NCBI RefSeq assembly: GCF_001463885.1
Contig: NZ_BBWQ01000005.1
Span: 124,001-188,000, forward strand
DNA: 64,000 bases
From: Aureimonas altamirensis
Lineage (GTDB): Bacteria; Pseudomonadota; Alphaproteobacteria; Rhizobiales; Rhizobiaceae
Direction: 5' to 3'
Of this stretch, positions 16,946-26,217 are shown in pieces (position 1 is the first letter of the stretch; every line of letters starts with the position of its first letter). Made by a program: the position numbers and the translations under genes. The notes below the pieces were generated by a model, which worked only from the letters and a program-made list of their open reading frames with translations, did no database searches and was not told the DNA's origin.

Positions 16946-17434
16946 TCAGTCCTGCTTGTAGCCGAGAGCGGGGAAATTGCCCTCCGGCTGATGGTAGCGG
17001 TACGGCAGGAACTTTCCGGACATGGTGATGCGCACCCGATCGCCTGCGTCGTTCGGCTCCCGCTCCATCTGAAGGTCGAAGTCGATGGCAGACATGATGC
17101 CGTCGCCGAACTCCTCGTGGATATATTCCTTCATCGTGGGGCCGAAGACCATGATCGCCTCGTGAAAGCGGTAGAGCGTCGGGTCCGTCGGCGGCACAAG
17201 GCTCTGCTCGCCTCGGTAGGGCACTTCCCCGAGCATCTTTTCTTCGGCCGGCGTAAGGCCGAACAGCGCCGCAGCCTTGGCGGCCTGCACCTTTGGCAGG
17301 CGCATCTGACCCAGCAGCGCCGTCATGATGTAGAGCTGCGAATAGCCGCCGATCTCCTCGGCGATACCCTTCCAGGTCAGGTTTTTCTCGCGCTTCACGT
17401 CGAATATCTTTTCGACCAGATCCATGCGTTTCAT
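16946..17434 (-). CDS. cynS: Cyanate hydratase (cyanase)
   Basis: 162 residues from MKRMDLVEK (E. coli cyanase is 156). The enzyme converts cyanate and bicarbonate into ammonia and carbon dioxide via carbamate. The N-terminal helix-turn-helix-like domain (TWKGIAEEIGGYSQLYIMTALLGQMRLP) leads into the catalytic part, where the known triad is preserved: Arg 89 and Glu 92 in LYRFHEA and Ser 115 in GDGIMSAIDF. It follows an ABC importer in the order binding protein, permease, ATPase, cyanase, as in cyanobacterial cynABDS operons, so ammonia from imported cyanate is the likely purpose. Confidence 0.95.
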   Translation of the reverse strand: MKRMDLVEKIFDVKREKNLTWKGIAEEIGGYSQLYIMTALLGQMRLPKVQAAKAAALFGLTPAEEKMLGEVPYRGEQSLVPPTDPTLYRFHEAIMVFGPTMKEYIHEEFGDGIMSAIDFDLQMEREPNDAGDRVRITMSGKFLPYRYHQPEGNFPALGYKQD

Positions 17435-17495
17435 TGCAATGTTTCCTTTCATACTGAGCGTGTTCCGCACCCCCGGCGGGCGCGGCATGTTCTGT

Positions 17496-18479
17496 TCAGG
17501 AAGCCGCGCGGCCGTCGGTCTGCGCCTCGGCAGCAGCAGCGAGCGCGGGTCCCGCGTCGGCGATGGGCTGGACCACCGGCGGCGCCTTGGCGTTCCAGGA
17601 GAGGCCGCCGGCAATCTCCTGTCGGAAGGTGGCCGAGCGGGTGACCAGGAAGTCCATCAGATGGTTGCGCAGCGCGTAGTAGCCGGGTAGCCGGTGCAGG
17701 TCGTTGCGTACGCGGTCGCGCGGCAACGTGTTGTGAACGATCTCGGCGACGTGCGCGCCCGGCCCGTTCGTCATCAGCACGATCTTGTCGGCGAGATAGA
17801 TCGCCTCATCGACGTCATGCGTGATCATCAGGACGGTCTGGTCGGAGGAGACGCAGATGCGCCGCACCTCGTCCTGCAGGGTGCCGCGGGTCAGAGCGTC
17901 GAGCGCCGAGAACGGCTCGTCCATGAGCAGCGTTTTCGGCTCGATCGACAGCGCGCGGGCAATGCCGACGCGTTGCTTCATGCCGCCGGACAGTTCGGCC
18001 GGCTTGCGGTTTGCCGCTTGCCCCAGCCCGACAAGCTCGATGAAGCGCATCGCGTGTTCGCGGACCTTATCCTTGCTCCATTTCGGCTGGCGGGCCGACA
18101 CGGCGTAGGAGACGTTGCCCAGAACGCTCATCCAGGGCAGCAGGGCGTGGCCCTGAAAGATGACCGCGCGATCGAGCGAGGGGCCGTCGATTTCCTTGCC
18201 GTCGACGATGACGACGCCGTCCGAGGGCGCGTCGAGCCCGGCAAGGATGTTGAGAACGGTCGTCTTGCCGCACCCCGAATGGCCGATGATGCAGACGAAC
18301 TCGCCACGGTCGATCGCCAGCCAGAGGTCCTCGAAGATCGTCAGTTCGCCTTCGCCTTTGCGCGGATAGCGCTTGGCGATGCCTTCGATGGAGATCAGTC
18401 TTTTGCCGGGCATGGAAGCTCCCGTCCGGGTTTGCTGTTGGGTCGCTGGGCGGCGCTTGAGCGAGAGAATGTTATTCAT
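17496..18479 (-). CDS. cynD: Cyanate/nitrate-type ABC transporter ATPase
   Basis: 327 residues. Walker A GHSGCGKTT, Q-loop VIFQGHALLPWMSVLGNV, signature LSGGMKQRVGIARALS, Walker B TLLMDEPFSALD and switch LMITHDVDEA are intact. The GHALLPWMSV segment and the C-terminal extension (LPRDRVRNDLHRLPGYYALRNHLMDFLV) are typical of the NrtD/CynD group rather than of SsuB/TauB. An internal Met at residue 23 (MPGKRLISIEG) could be the true start. It sits between the permease and cyanase, so cyanate rather than nitrate is inferred; no nitrate reductase is nearby. Confidence 0.9.
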   Translation of the reverse strand: MNNILSLKRRPATQQQTRTGASMPGKRLISIEGIAKRYPRKGEGELTIFEDLWLAIDRGEFVCIIGHSGCGKTTVLNILAGLDAPSDGVVIVDGKEIDGPSLDRAVIFQGHALLPWMSVLGNVSYAVSARQPKWSKDKVREHAMRFIELVGLGQAANRKPAELSGGMKQRVGIARALSIEPKTLLMDEPFSALDALTRGTLQDEVRRICVSSDQTVLMITHDVDEAIYLADKIVLMTNGPGAHVAEIVHNTLPRDRVRNDLHRLPGYYALRNHLMDFLVTRSATFRQEIAGGLSWNAKAPPVVQPIADAGPALAAAAEAQTDGRAAS

Positions 18480-18489
18480 TGCGCTCGCC

Positions 18490-19329
18490 TCACTCCGGGA
18501 ACGTCACGAGGCGCGCGGCGCCTGCAAGAATCTGGTCGAGGATCATGCCGATGACGCCGATCATCAGGATGGCGACGATGACGTTGACGATGGATAGGTT
18601 GTTCCATTCGTTCCAGACGAAGTAGCCGATGCCCGTTCCGCCCACGAGCATTTCGGCCGCGACGATGACCAGCCATGCAATGCCGATCGAAATCCGCATG
18701 CCGGTGACGATAGTCGGCGCAGCGGCCGGCAGGATCACCGTAAAGGCCCGCTTCAGCGGCGAGATTTCCAGCGTGCGGGCGACGTTCAGCCACTCCTTGC
18801 GGGTATTGGCGACGCCGAAGGCGGTGTTCACCAGCATCGGCCAGATCGAGCAGATGAAGATGACGAAGATCGCCGAGGTCGATGAATCCTGGATCGTGTA
18901 AAGTGCGAGCGGCATCCAGGCCAGCGGCGAGACCGGCTTCATGATCTGGATGAACGGGTTCAGCGCCTTCGACACCAGCGGCGACATGCCGATCAGGAAG
19001 CCGAGTGGCACCGCCACGATGAACGCCAGAGCGAAGCCAAGAAGAACGCGGCCGAGCGAGTAGGCGAGCTGGATGCCGATGCCCTTCGAGTTCGGGCCCC
19101 GGTCGTAGAACGGGTCGGACAGATGGCCCCAGAGCGTAGAGAAGAGGTCGACGGGCCCGGGCATGGCCGAGGCGCCCTGCGTAACCTGCGCGCCCATCAG
19201 CGCTGCATATTCGGGGTCGAGCCCCTCGGCCGCCGTGCCCCCGCCGGTACTCCAGTGCCAGAGCACCAGGAAGGTCGCGAGGATGGCAAGCGACAGGAGG
19301 CCCGCCCGCATATTCTGCGAAAGCGTCAT
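18490..19329 (-). CDS. cynB: Cyanate/nitrate-type ABC transporter permease
   Basis: 279 residues with about six spans in the NrtB/CynB style: an N-terminal span AGLLSLAILATFLVLWHW, a periplasmic stretch mentioning a LFSTLWGHLSDPFYDRGPNSKGIG segment, then GRVLLGFALAFIVAVPLGFLIG and the ATPase-docking EWLNVARTLEISPLKRAFTVILPAAAPTIVTGMR. The late segment (IVAAEMLVGGTGIGYFVWNEWNNL) is also family-typical. It starts 3 nt after the binding-protein stop and ends 10 nt before the ATPase start, so the subunits are tightly coupled. Confidence 0.92.
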   Translation of the reverse strand: MTLSQNMRAGLLSLAILATFLVLWHWSTGGGTAAEGLDPEYAALMGAQVTQGASAMPGPVDLFSTLWGHLSDPFYDRGPNSKGIGIQLAYSLGRVLLGFALAFIVAVPLGFLIGMSPLVSKALNPFIQIMKPVSPLAWMPLALYTIQDSSTSAIFVIFICSIWPMLVNTAFGVANTRKEWLNVARTLEISPLKRAFTVILPAAAPTIVTGMRISIGIAWLVIVAAEMLVGGTGIGYFVWNEWNNLSIVNVIVAILMIGVIGMILDQILAGAARLVTFPE

Positions 19330-19332
19330 GCG

Positions 19333-20712
19333 TCAGCTCCGCTTGATCGGGAAGGAGGCGAGGTAGCCCTCCGGGTCCGCCGGGTCGAATGCCTTGCCCA
19401 TGACCGAGAAGGTCTTGGTGGTCTCGGCAGGCGGCGTCAGGCCGGCCTCTTCCATCAGGCGGCGGGCGTCGGTGGCGAGATAGACCTCGGAGGCGATGCC
19501 GGCATAGTCGATATCGCCCTGCACCTGACCCCAACGCTTCATCTGCGTCATGATCCAGACCGCGAAGCTCTCCCAGGGGAAAGGCTCGAAGTCGATGCGG
19601 TTCGGATCCCGCTGCACGGTGCCGAGGCCGTCGGCATAGGTGCCCGTCAACACCTGGTTCACGACCGTTTCGGGCTGGTTGAGATATTCCTGTGGCGCGA
19701 TGGCGGTGGCGATCTCGGCGCGATGCTCCGGGTCTGTCGCGTAAGCCGTCGCCTCCATGATGGCGCGCAGAAGTGCGGCGTAGGTGTTCGGCGAACCCTC
19801 GACGAAGGCGCGTGAGGCCGCAAAGCCGCAGCACGGATGCCCATCCCAGATCTCCTTGGACAGCATGTGGATGAAACCGACGCCGTCATAGACTGCGCGC
19901 TGGTTCACCGGATCGGGCGCAAGGAAGCCGTCGATGTTGTCGGCACGTAGATTGGCGACCATCTCTGGCGGCGGCACGGCGCGAATGGAGACGTCGGCAT
20001 CCGGGTCGATGCCGGCTTCCGCCAGATAGTAGCGCAACAGGTAGTTGTGCATCGAATAGTCGAAGGGCACTGCGAAGCGGAAGCCCTTCCAGTCTGCCGG
20101 GTCGCGACGGTCGCGTTGCTTCATGGCCAGCGTGATCGCCTGCCCGTTGATGTTCTCAACCGCCGGCATAGTGTAGGGCACGGCGTTTGCGCCGGCGCCC
20201 ATGGTGATGGCGATCGGCATCGGCGCCAGCATATGGGCAGCGTCGTACTCGCCGTTCATCGTCAGGTCGCGGATCACCGCCCAGCCCGCCGTCTTCACCA
20301 CGTTCACGTTAAGCCCCTGGCGCTCGTAGAAGCCCATCGGGTGCGCCATGATGATCGGTGTCGCGCAAGTGATCGGAATGAAACCGACGTTGAGGTCGGT
20401 CTTTTCGAGCGGCCCTGTCCCCTGGGCAAGAACCTCCGAAAGCATCCCGACCGGCAAGAACTGCGCGATGGCGGCCGCGGCGGTCGTGGTGCCAACTGCC
20501 TTGAGGAACGCGCGGCGCGAGCGGTCTTGCGGGAAGATGGCACGTACCAGGGCGCTTTCGACGACGCGCGTCACCCGCGCATTGCTGTCCTCTGCCACCG
20601 CTCGCGCCTCAAGGCGGAGCGCGGCGTCGTGCTCGGCATCGCTGACATGCTTTCCGCACGCGCAGCGGCCAAGCGCGGTGCCTGGAAGGAACGGACTGTC
20701 GAAGAGACCCAT
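19333..20712 (-). CDS. cynA: Cyanate/nitrate-type ABC transporter binding protein, Tat-exported
   Basis: 459 residues from MGLFDSPFLPG, with AAGGA upstream. The family has a cysteine-rich leader, seen here as RCACGKHVSDAEHDAA, then a twin-arginine signal (DRSRRAFLKAVG) near residues 64-75 and a hydrophobic stretch. The mature part has the NrtA/CmpA/CynA core: LNVGFIPITCATPIIMAHPMGFYERQGLNVNVVKTAGWAVIRDLTMNGEYDAAHML and DNIDGFLAPDPVNQRAVY. It is the first gene of the cyanate operon and lies just downstream of the sigma-54 promoter at 20753-20769. Ligand specificity is inferred from cyanase. Confidence 0.9.
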   Translation of the reverse strand: MGLFDSPFLPGTALGRCACGKHVSDAEHDAALRLEARAVAEDSNARVTRVVESALVRAIFPQDRSRRAFLKAVGTTTAAAAIAQFLPVGMLSEVLAQGTGPLEKTDLNVGFIPITCATPIIMAHPMGFYERQGLNVNVVKTAGWAVIRDLTMNGEYDAAHMLAPMPIAITMGAGANAVPYTMPAVENINGQAITLAMKQRDRRDPADWKGFRFAVPFDYSMHNYLLRYYLAEAGIDPDADVSIRAVPPPEMVANLRADNIDGFLAPDPVNQRAVYDGVGFIHMLSKEIWDGHPCCGFAASRAFVEGSPNTYAALLRAIMEATAYATDPEHRAEIATAIAPQEYLNQPETVVNQVLTGTYADGLGTVQRDPNRIDFEPFPWESFAVWIMTQMKRWGQVQGDIDYAGIASEVYLATDARRLMEEAGLTPPAETTKTFSVMGKAFDPADPEGYLASFPIKRS

Positions 20713-20752
20713 GAGGCAGCATCCTTGTTCGAGGCGGGGCTGTCGTCCTCGA

Positions 20753-20769
20753 TGCAAACGCCATGCCAA
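20753..20769 (-). promoter_or_regulatory. Sigma-54 (-24/-12) promoter of the cyanate operon
   Basis: Read on the minus strand the site is TTGGCATGGCGTTTGCA. It matches the RpoN consensus TTGGCAC-N5-TTGCA at all invariant positions, with the GG and GC doublets at the required distance (12 nt from first G to G of GC). Transcription would begin near 20742, about 30 nt before the binding-protein start. The only nearby activator gene encodes a protein with the GAFTGA motif needed to drive this polymerase. Confidence 0.8.
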
Positions 20770-20821
20770 GTCGGATTGCGGGCTACCGTCGGCGCGTTGG
20801 ACACAGCCGACGAGAACAATC

Positions 20822-20850
20822 ACGAAATTTCGTTTCGTAAAAATACGAAA
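20822..20850. promoter_or_regulatory. Palindromic upstream activator sites
   Basis: Two overlapping dyads built from one ACGAAA half-site: the perfect 12-mer ACGAAATTTCGT at 20822-20833 and TTTCGTAAAAATACGAAA at 20833-20850 (six-base arms, six-base spacer). They are about 80-108 nt upstream of the predicted sigma-54 start site, the usual enhancer distance, and 18 nt before the activator gene's own start, which suggests autoregulation. AT-rich symmetry of this kind is conspicuous in a GC-rich background. Confidence 0.7.
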
Positions 20851-20867
20851 TCTCGTTAGATCAACTC

Positions 20868-22766
20868 ATGATGCTGACACTGCCAACCGTTCCCATCTCG
20901 CTGGCCATTCTCGTCGTCGATCCGTCCCGTGACCGGGTGGTCGGCGCAAACACTTCTGCCGAACGGCTCCTTGGCGCTGCCGATGGAGCACTTCTTGATG
21001 CCCGGTTTTCCGCTTTGCATCCCGGGCAGCTCCCCGCGCTGATCGTCTTCTGCGATGCGGTGCAGACCCTCGGACACTACTGGACGCGCGGCCTTACACC
21101 CCGGCATGCAGGCGGCGGCGATATCGAGGTGGAGTATCGCGGCGATCGCATCGAGGGGCCTGACGGCCAGACGCTCATCCTGCTCACGGTGATCGACCTG
21201 AAGGAGCAGGCGCGCCACGCGACCGACGCGTCAGCCAACCGCTTCCACGACGCGGGAATCGCCGAGTGGCAGCGGATCGATCGCATCTTCCGCGATATCG
21301 AGCGTGAGAACCAGTTGATCCTTCGTGCGGCCGGTGAGGGTATCTACGGTGTCAACGCGGACGGTAAGACGACATTCCTCAACCCTGCCGCCGAAGCGCT
21401 GCTCGGTTGGCGCGCCGAGGACCTCGTCGGTCGCGATATGCATGAAACCGTGCATCACCATCATGCAGATGGCCGCCCCTACGCCAACCATGCGTGCCCG
21501 ATCTACGCGGCCTTTCGCGATGGGGCGGTTCATACGGTGGACGACGAGGTCTTTTTCCGGCGCGACGGCACGTCGTTCCCGGTCGAATACACATCTACTC
21601 CGATCCGCGAGCGAGGCGTTGTCGTAGGGGCGGTGATCGTCTTCCGCGACGTGACCCAGCGCCGCCGTGCGCAGGAGGAGCTTCGCGGAGCGCTGGCCGA
21701 GAACGACCGGCTGCGGCAACGCCTCGAGATGGAGAACGCCTATCTTCAGGAGGAAATCCGCAACGAGTTCCATGATCGCGGGATCGTCGGGCGATCGGCC
21801 TCGGTCGAGATGCTGCGCCGACGCATCGGCCTCGTGGCGCCTTCCGACGCCGCTGTTCTTGTCACCGGAGAATCCGGGACCGGCAAGGAGCTCGTCGCAC
21901 GCGCCATCCACGAGGCAAGCGGGCGCGGCAACCGGCCTCTCATCCGCGTCAACTGCGCCGCCGTGCCGCGCGATCTGTTCGAATCCGAGTTTTTCGGCCA
22001 TGCGCGGGGCGCATTCACGGGCGCGCTCCGTGACCGCGCCGGACGTTTCGAGCTCGCAGACGGAGGCACGCTGTTTCTCGACGAGGTCGGCGAGATTCCG
22101 CTCGAGCTTCAGGGAAAGCTCCTGCGTATCCTGCAGGAGGGTCAGTACGAGCGGATCGGCGAGGAAAAGACGCGCGAGGTCGACGTACGGATCATCGCGG
22201 CGACGAACCGCGACCTGCAGGCCGAGGTTGCCGCCGGACGCTTCCGCTCCGATCTCTATTTCCGCCTGAACGTCTTTCCGATCGAACTCGTACCGCTGCG
22301 CGAGCGCTCAGAGGACATCCCGCTTCTCGTCACCCATTTTCTCGAAAGCCCGACACGCAAGGGCGGCCCCAAGGACCTGCGCATCAGCAGCGCCGACATG
22401 CAGCATCTTCTCGACTACGATTGGCCGGGCAACATTCGGGAACTGCAGAACGTGCTCGAACGGGCGATCATCCTGGCGAAGGACGGACGTCTCCTGATCG
22501 ACCTTCCTGCTTCTCCGGGCCGCGCCGCGCGTATCGACGACCGCGCCGGATCGGGCAGGAATGCGATTGCAGTCGATGGAAGGCCACGGCCCGAGATCGA
22601 GCGGCTGGCTGCCGAGCGCGCCGACATCGAACAAGCGCTTCGGCTCGCCAAGGGAAAGGTTTCCGGCGCAGGCGGCGCCGCCGAACTGCTCCAGCTCCGG
22701 CCAACCACGCTGGCGTCCCGGATCAAGGCGCTCGGCATCCGAAGCTGGCAATTCAAGGATAAATGA
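20868..22766 (+). CDS. PAS-domain sigma-54-dependent transcriptional activator
   Basis: 632 residues. An N-terminal PAS-like sensor (about 10-110) and a clear second PAS (about 145-262, with [26 protein letters not shown] and a PAC end [22 protein letters not shown]) are joined by a coiled coil (263-300) to the AAA+ domain. That domain has Walker A GESGTGKE at 334-341, GAFTGA at 381-386, Walker [13 protein letters not shown] and an arginine-finger region. The end has a Fis-type helix-turn-helix ([38 protein letters not shown]). There is no receiver domain, so it likely senses a small molecule. The [16 protein letters not shown] loop inside the second PAS could bind metal or a cofactor. Confidence 0.93.
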   Translation: MMLTLPTVPISLAILVVDPSRDRVVGANTSAERLLGAADGALLDARFSALHPGQLPALIVFCDAVQTLGHYWTRGLTPRHAGGGDIEVEYRGDRIEGPDGQTLILLTVIDLKEQARHATDASANRFHDAGIAEWQRIDRIFRDIERENQLILRAAGEGIYGVNADGKTTFLNPAAEALLGWRAEDLVGRDMHETVHHHHADGRPYANHACPIYAAFRDGAVHTVDDEVFFRRDGTSFPVEYTSTPIRERGVVVGAVIVFRDVTQRRRAQEELRGALAENDRLRQRLEMENAYLQEEIRNEFHDRGIVGRSASVEMLRRRIGLVAPSDAAVLVTGESGTGKELVARAIHEASGRGNRPLIRVNCAAVPRDLFESEFFGHARGAFTGALRDRAGRFELADGGTLFLDEVGEIPLELQGKLLRILQEGQYERIGEEKTREVDVRIIAATNRDLQAEVAAGRFRSDLYFRLNVFPIELVPLRERSEDIPLLVTHFLESPTRKGGPKDLRISSADMQHLLDYDWPGNIRELQNVLERAIILAKDGRLLIDLPASPGRAARIDDRAGSGRNAIAVDGRPRPEIERLAAERADIEQALRLAKGKVSGAGGAAELLQLRPTTLASRIKALGIRSWQFKDK

Positions 22767-22915
22767 AGAAGCCAGCTATCCCGATAAATGCAAACACCTT
22801 GCCTGAGGTCACGGGCGCGAAAGGCGCGCCTTCTGGTCGCACGCAGCAACCGATACCGCTCTCGAAGCCTTCTGCTTGACCGAGTGACACTCGGCAATCC
22901 TCGGGAGCGGGCACC

Positions 22916-25900
22916 ATGCTGAAGAAGACATCTGTCGAGGACATCGTCGAGCACGCGGAACATCTTCAGCCGCTGAACCCCACCGCAGCCGTCGCTGCGG
23001 TTCTCCACCAACGGTATTCTTCCAAGGGCGCATCCCCACTTCTCTATGTCGCGCAGACATCGCGCCGGGCACGGGATATCGCCTCGCTGGTGTGCACGCT
23101 CGCCGCCGACAACGAGGCTGCGGCTTTCTTCCCTCGCTGGGACGGTTTCCCCGAAGAAGGGATACCGGCAAGTGTCGAAGCCTCCGGAACCCGCATGGCC
23201 GTCTTGCGCTGGCTGCTCGACCGTCGCCGGCGTCCGGGCGTCATCGTCACAACCGCAGCTTCCGTCCTTCGTCGCGTTCCGCCGCGCCGGATCTGGCGCA
23301 ACCTCCATGTGGAAATTGCCGTCGGCGATACGCTTGATGTCGAGACCGCGAAGGCCAGGCTTCTGGACCTCGGTTATACGCTGGACGAGCGCGTCGACGC
23401 GCACGGCGAAATTGCCGTTCGCGGCCACGTACTGGAGGTTTTTCCAGCGGCCGCGCCGCGCCCGTGCCGGGTCGAGTACGAGGATGGACGCGTCCGGGCC
23501 ATCCGGTCCTACGATCCGACGACGCAACGCTCCGTAGGTTCGACAGAAAATCTGATCGTCGATCCTGCCGGCGAATGCGTCGGCGAAGAAGCCGGAAGCC
23601 GCGCCCTGCTTCTGACCCAGGCCTATAGCGATGTCGAGACGATCTTCGACTATGTGCCTGACAGCGAAATCCTCATCGAGGAGGGTGTCGAAGATCGCGC
23701 CGCCGAATTCCTGGCAATTGCAGCCGAAGGCGAGAACAATGCCGACTTCCTCGGCAAGGACGAGTGGCAAGGCAGTCTCGCCGCGCGACTGGGCGCGGTG
23801 GTGCACGAAGGTTCCACTGAACGCGGCGAAGCTCATTTGCCTGCCTTTGCCGGCGAAGCCGATCCGTTGGAAGCCTGTTACCGCTTCGCGGCACCGCTGA
23901 TCGATAAGGACTACCGCTTCGTTCTTGCAGGTCGCTCGGGCCAAATGTTCCGGTTTTGGGCGCGCCGGCTGTCCCGCAGGCTTGGGACGCCCCTTGGTGA
24001 GGCTGCCAACTGGGATGCCGTGCGCAGTGCCGCTACCGGCACCGCACATTGGCTGGCTGCGCCAATCGACGAGGGGTTCGTCAGTCACGGAGAGCGCATC
24101 GTCGTGGTTGCCTTGCGCGATCTCGTCGGCCAGAGCCTGCAGGAGCGAAGCGATGCAAGCTTCGACGCATCCACGCAGGCCGCGGAGGCATTCTCGATCG
24201 GCGACGCGATTGTCCACTTCGATCACGGGGTCGGTGTGCTCGAGGGTCTGGAAGATCTCGACGGGAGATCCGAGGCGATGCGCCTTCGCTACGCCGACAA
24301 CGCAACGCTTCTCGTTCCGATGGACGAAGTGGGCGCCCTTTGGCGCTATGGCGGCAGTGGCGAGGATGCCCCGCTCGACAAGTTGAAAGGCGGCGGATGG
24401 GTCACCAAGCGTGACGCGATGATCGGCGAGGTCGGGCGCACGGCCGAAAGGATGACGGCGCTCTTGCGCGAGCGCGAGGCCATGCGCTGCGAGCCGATCC
24501 GGCCCGACCGCGTTGCCTTCGAGCATTTCTGCGCCCGCTTCCCCTATGACCCCACGCCCGACCAGGCAAAGGCCGCAAGCGACGTTCTGAGCGATCTCGC
24601 CTCGGGCCGCCCGATGGACCGGCTGTTGTGCGGCGATGTCGGTTTCGGCAAGACGGAGATTGCTCTGCGCGCGGCGGCGGCGGCCGTGTTTGCGGGGCGA
24701 CAGGTTGCGGTGGTCGCACCCACCACGATCCTGGCGCGCCAGCACTTCGACGTGTTCCGCAAGCGGTTTGCCCGGCACGGACTCGAGGTCGTGCAGCTTT
24801 CCCGTATCCAGAAGCCAGCCGAGGCCCGGGCCGCAAAGGCAGCGATGGCAGATGGCACGGCCCGCATTCTGGTCGCCACGCATGCAATCTGCGGAAAGGG
24901 CGTCGATTTCGATGACCTTGCACTCGTGGTCATCGATGAGGAACAGCGCTTCGGCAGCCGCCACAAAGCGGCAATGCGCCAACTGGCAGAAAATCTGCAC
25001 GTCCTTTCGATGACCGCGACGCCGATCCCCCGCACCTTGCAGGCCGGTTTTGTCGGGCTGCACGATGTCAGCGTGATCGCAACCCCGCCGACGCGCCGGC
25101 GCCCTGTGCGCACCACCAGCGTCGCCTTCGAGGATGCGACGATCCGTAATGCGCTGCGCGAGGAGCATAAGGGAGGAGGGCGCTCCTTCGTCATCTGCCC
25201 CAGGATCGAGGATATCGACACGATGGCGGAGCGGATCCGCGGCATCGTCCCGGAGCTGGAGGTGGCGGTGCTCCACGGCCGGATGAAGGCCGCCGAGGCC
25301 GACCGCGTCATGCTGGCCTTCGCAGACGGAGGGGCGGATGTGTTGGTTGCCACCAATATCGTGGAAAGCGGCATCGACATTGCCGTGGCCAACACCATTG
25401 TCGTCACGCGGCCGGACCGCTTCGGGCTGGCGCAACTCCACCAGTTGCGTGGTCGAGTTGGGCGCGGTGCGCGCCGCGGCGCGATGCTTCTTGCGACGGA
25501 ACCCGGCGAAGAACCGACCGGCGCCGCACGCCAACGGCTTGAGACGCTGGAGCGGCTCAACCAGCTCGGCGCGGGCTTTGCAATCAGCGCACGCGACCTG
25601 GACCTTCGCGGTGCCGGCGAACTGCTCGGCGAAGAGCAGGCAGGGCATCTGCGCATGATCGGCGTTTCGCTCTACCGCCGGATGCTTCAGCGCTCGCTTG
25701 CGAATGCGCGGGGCGAGACCCCACAGGACGAGTGGCGTGCGCAGGTTGGCATCGGTATCGAAGGCACGGTTCCGGCAGAGCATCTGCCCGAACCCGAACT
25801 TCGTATCGAGCTTGCCTCTGCGCTCGATCGGGTCGATGACGAGCCTGGTCTGGACAGGCTGCACAGTGACACGCTGGACCGCTTTGGCCCAATGCCAGCA

Positions 25901-26158
25901 AGCCTGGAAACGATGTTTGCGTTGGCGGCATTGCGTCTGCGCTGCCAGACGTTGGGCATCCGCCGGCTCGACGCCGGGCCGAAAGCCGTGGCGGCGACTT
26001 TCGTGCAGGCAGATGCGGCGGCGTTGCAGAAGCGGATAAGGCTAGAGACAGACGGGCCGCTTCGCTGGTCGGACTGCAAGCTGGTTCTTGAGGTTGCCTC
26101 CCAGACGGATGCCGAACGATGGGAAGCGGTGGAGGCTCTCCTCGACCGGCTGGCCTGA
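22916..26158 (+). CDS. Mfd-like transcription-repair coupling translocase (paralogue)
   Basis: 1,080 residues. The order matches Mfd: a UvrB-like N-terminal module (ARDIASLVCTLAADNEAAAFFPRWDGFPEEG), a CarD-like RNA-polymerase-interaction domain near 425 (FSIGDAIVHFDHGVGVLEGL), a RecG-type translocase with GDVGFGKTE near 572, DEEQRFGSRHK near 674, LSMTATPIPRTLQ, TNIVESGIDIAVANTIVV and QLRGRVGRG, and a C-terminal TRCF domain (LHSDTLDRFGPMPASLETMF). It is shorter than housekeeping Mfd (about 1,150-1,170) and its N-terminal and interaction domains diverge. It lies 60 nt before a UV-damage endonuclease gene, so it is more likely a second, specialised Mfd than the main one. Confidence 0.85.
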   Translation: MLKKTSVEDIVEHAEHLQPLNPTAAVAAVLHQRYSSKGASPLLYVAQTSRRARDIASLVCTLAADNEAAAFFPRWDGFPEEGIPASVEASGTRMAVLRWLLDRRRRPGVIVTTAASVLRRVPPRRIWRNLHVEIAVGDTLDVETAKARLLDLGYTLDERVDAHGEIAVRGHVLEVFPAAAPRPCRVEYEDGRVRAIRSYDPTTQRSVGSTENLIVDPAGECVGEEAGSRALLLTQAYSDVETIFDYVPDSEILIEEGVEDRAAEFLAIAAEGENNADFLGKDEWQGSLAARLGAVVHEGSTERGEAHLPAFAGEADPLEACYRFAAPLIDKDYRFVLAGRSGQMFRFWARRLSRRLGTPLGEAANWDAVRSAATGTAHWLAAPIDEGFVSHGERIVVVALRDLVGQSLQERSDASFDASTQAAEAFSIGDAIVHFDHGVGVLEGLEDLDGRSEAMRLRYADNATLLVPMDEVGALWRYGGSGEDAPLDKLKGGGWVTKRDAMIGEVGRTAERMTALLREREAMRCEPIRPDRVAFEHFCARFPYDPTPDQAKAASDVLSDLASGRPMDRLLCGDVGFGKTEIALRAAAAAVFAGRQVAVVAPTTILARQHFDVFRKRFARHGLEVVQLSRIQKPAEARAAKAAMADGTARILVATHAICGKGVDFDDLALVVIDEEQRFGSRHKAAMRQLAENLHVLSMTATPIPRTLQAGFVGLHDVSVIATPPTRRRPVRTTSVAFEDATIRNALREEHKGGGRSFVICPRIEDIDTMAERIRGIVPELEVAVLHGRMKAAEADRVMLAFADGGADVLVATNIVESGIDIAVANTIVVTRPDRFGLAQLHQLRGRVGRGARRGAMLLATEPGEEPTGAARQRLETLERLNQLGAGFAISARDLDLRGAGELLGEEQAGHLRMIGVSLYRRMLQRSLANARGETPQDEWRAQVGIGIEGTVPAEHLPEPELRIELASALDRVDDEPGLDRLHSDTLDRFGPMPASLETMFALAALRLRCQTLGIRRLDAGPKAVAATFVQADAAALQKRIRLETDGPLRWSDCKLVLEVASQTDAERWEAVEALLDRLA

Positions 26159-26217
26159 CATGCGGCGGGCTGCTTGGGTTTGGGCGCCGATCCTGAAATT
26201 CCGGAGACAATCCACGC

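Noticed and set aside
22880-22894. CCGAGTGACACTCGG palindrome before the Mfd-like gene, considered as a terminator or operator
   Set aside because: It has a one-base centre and no T-run, and nothing ties it to a regulator in the window.
22415-25864. A 1,149-codon open frame on the minus strand opposite the Mfd-like gene
   Set aside because: It is a GC-rich antisense shadow: it has no family motif, its composition is unlike a protein, and the plus strand carries a complete Mfd-type domain order.
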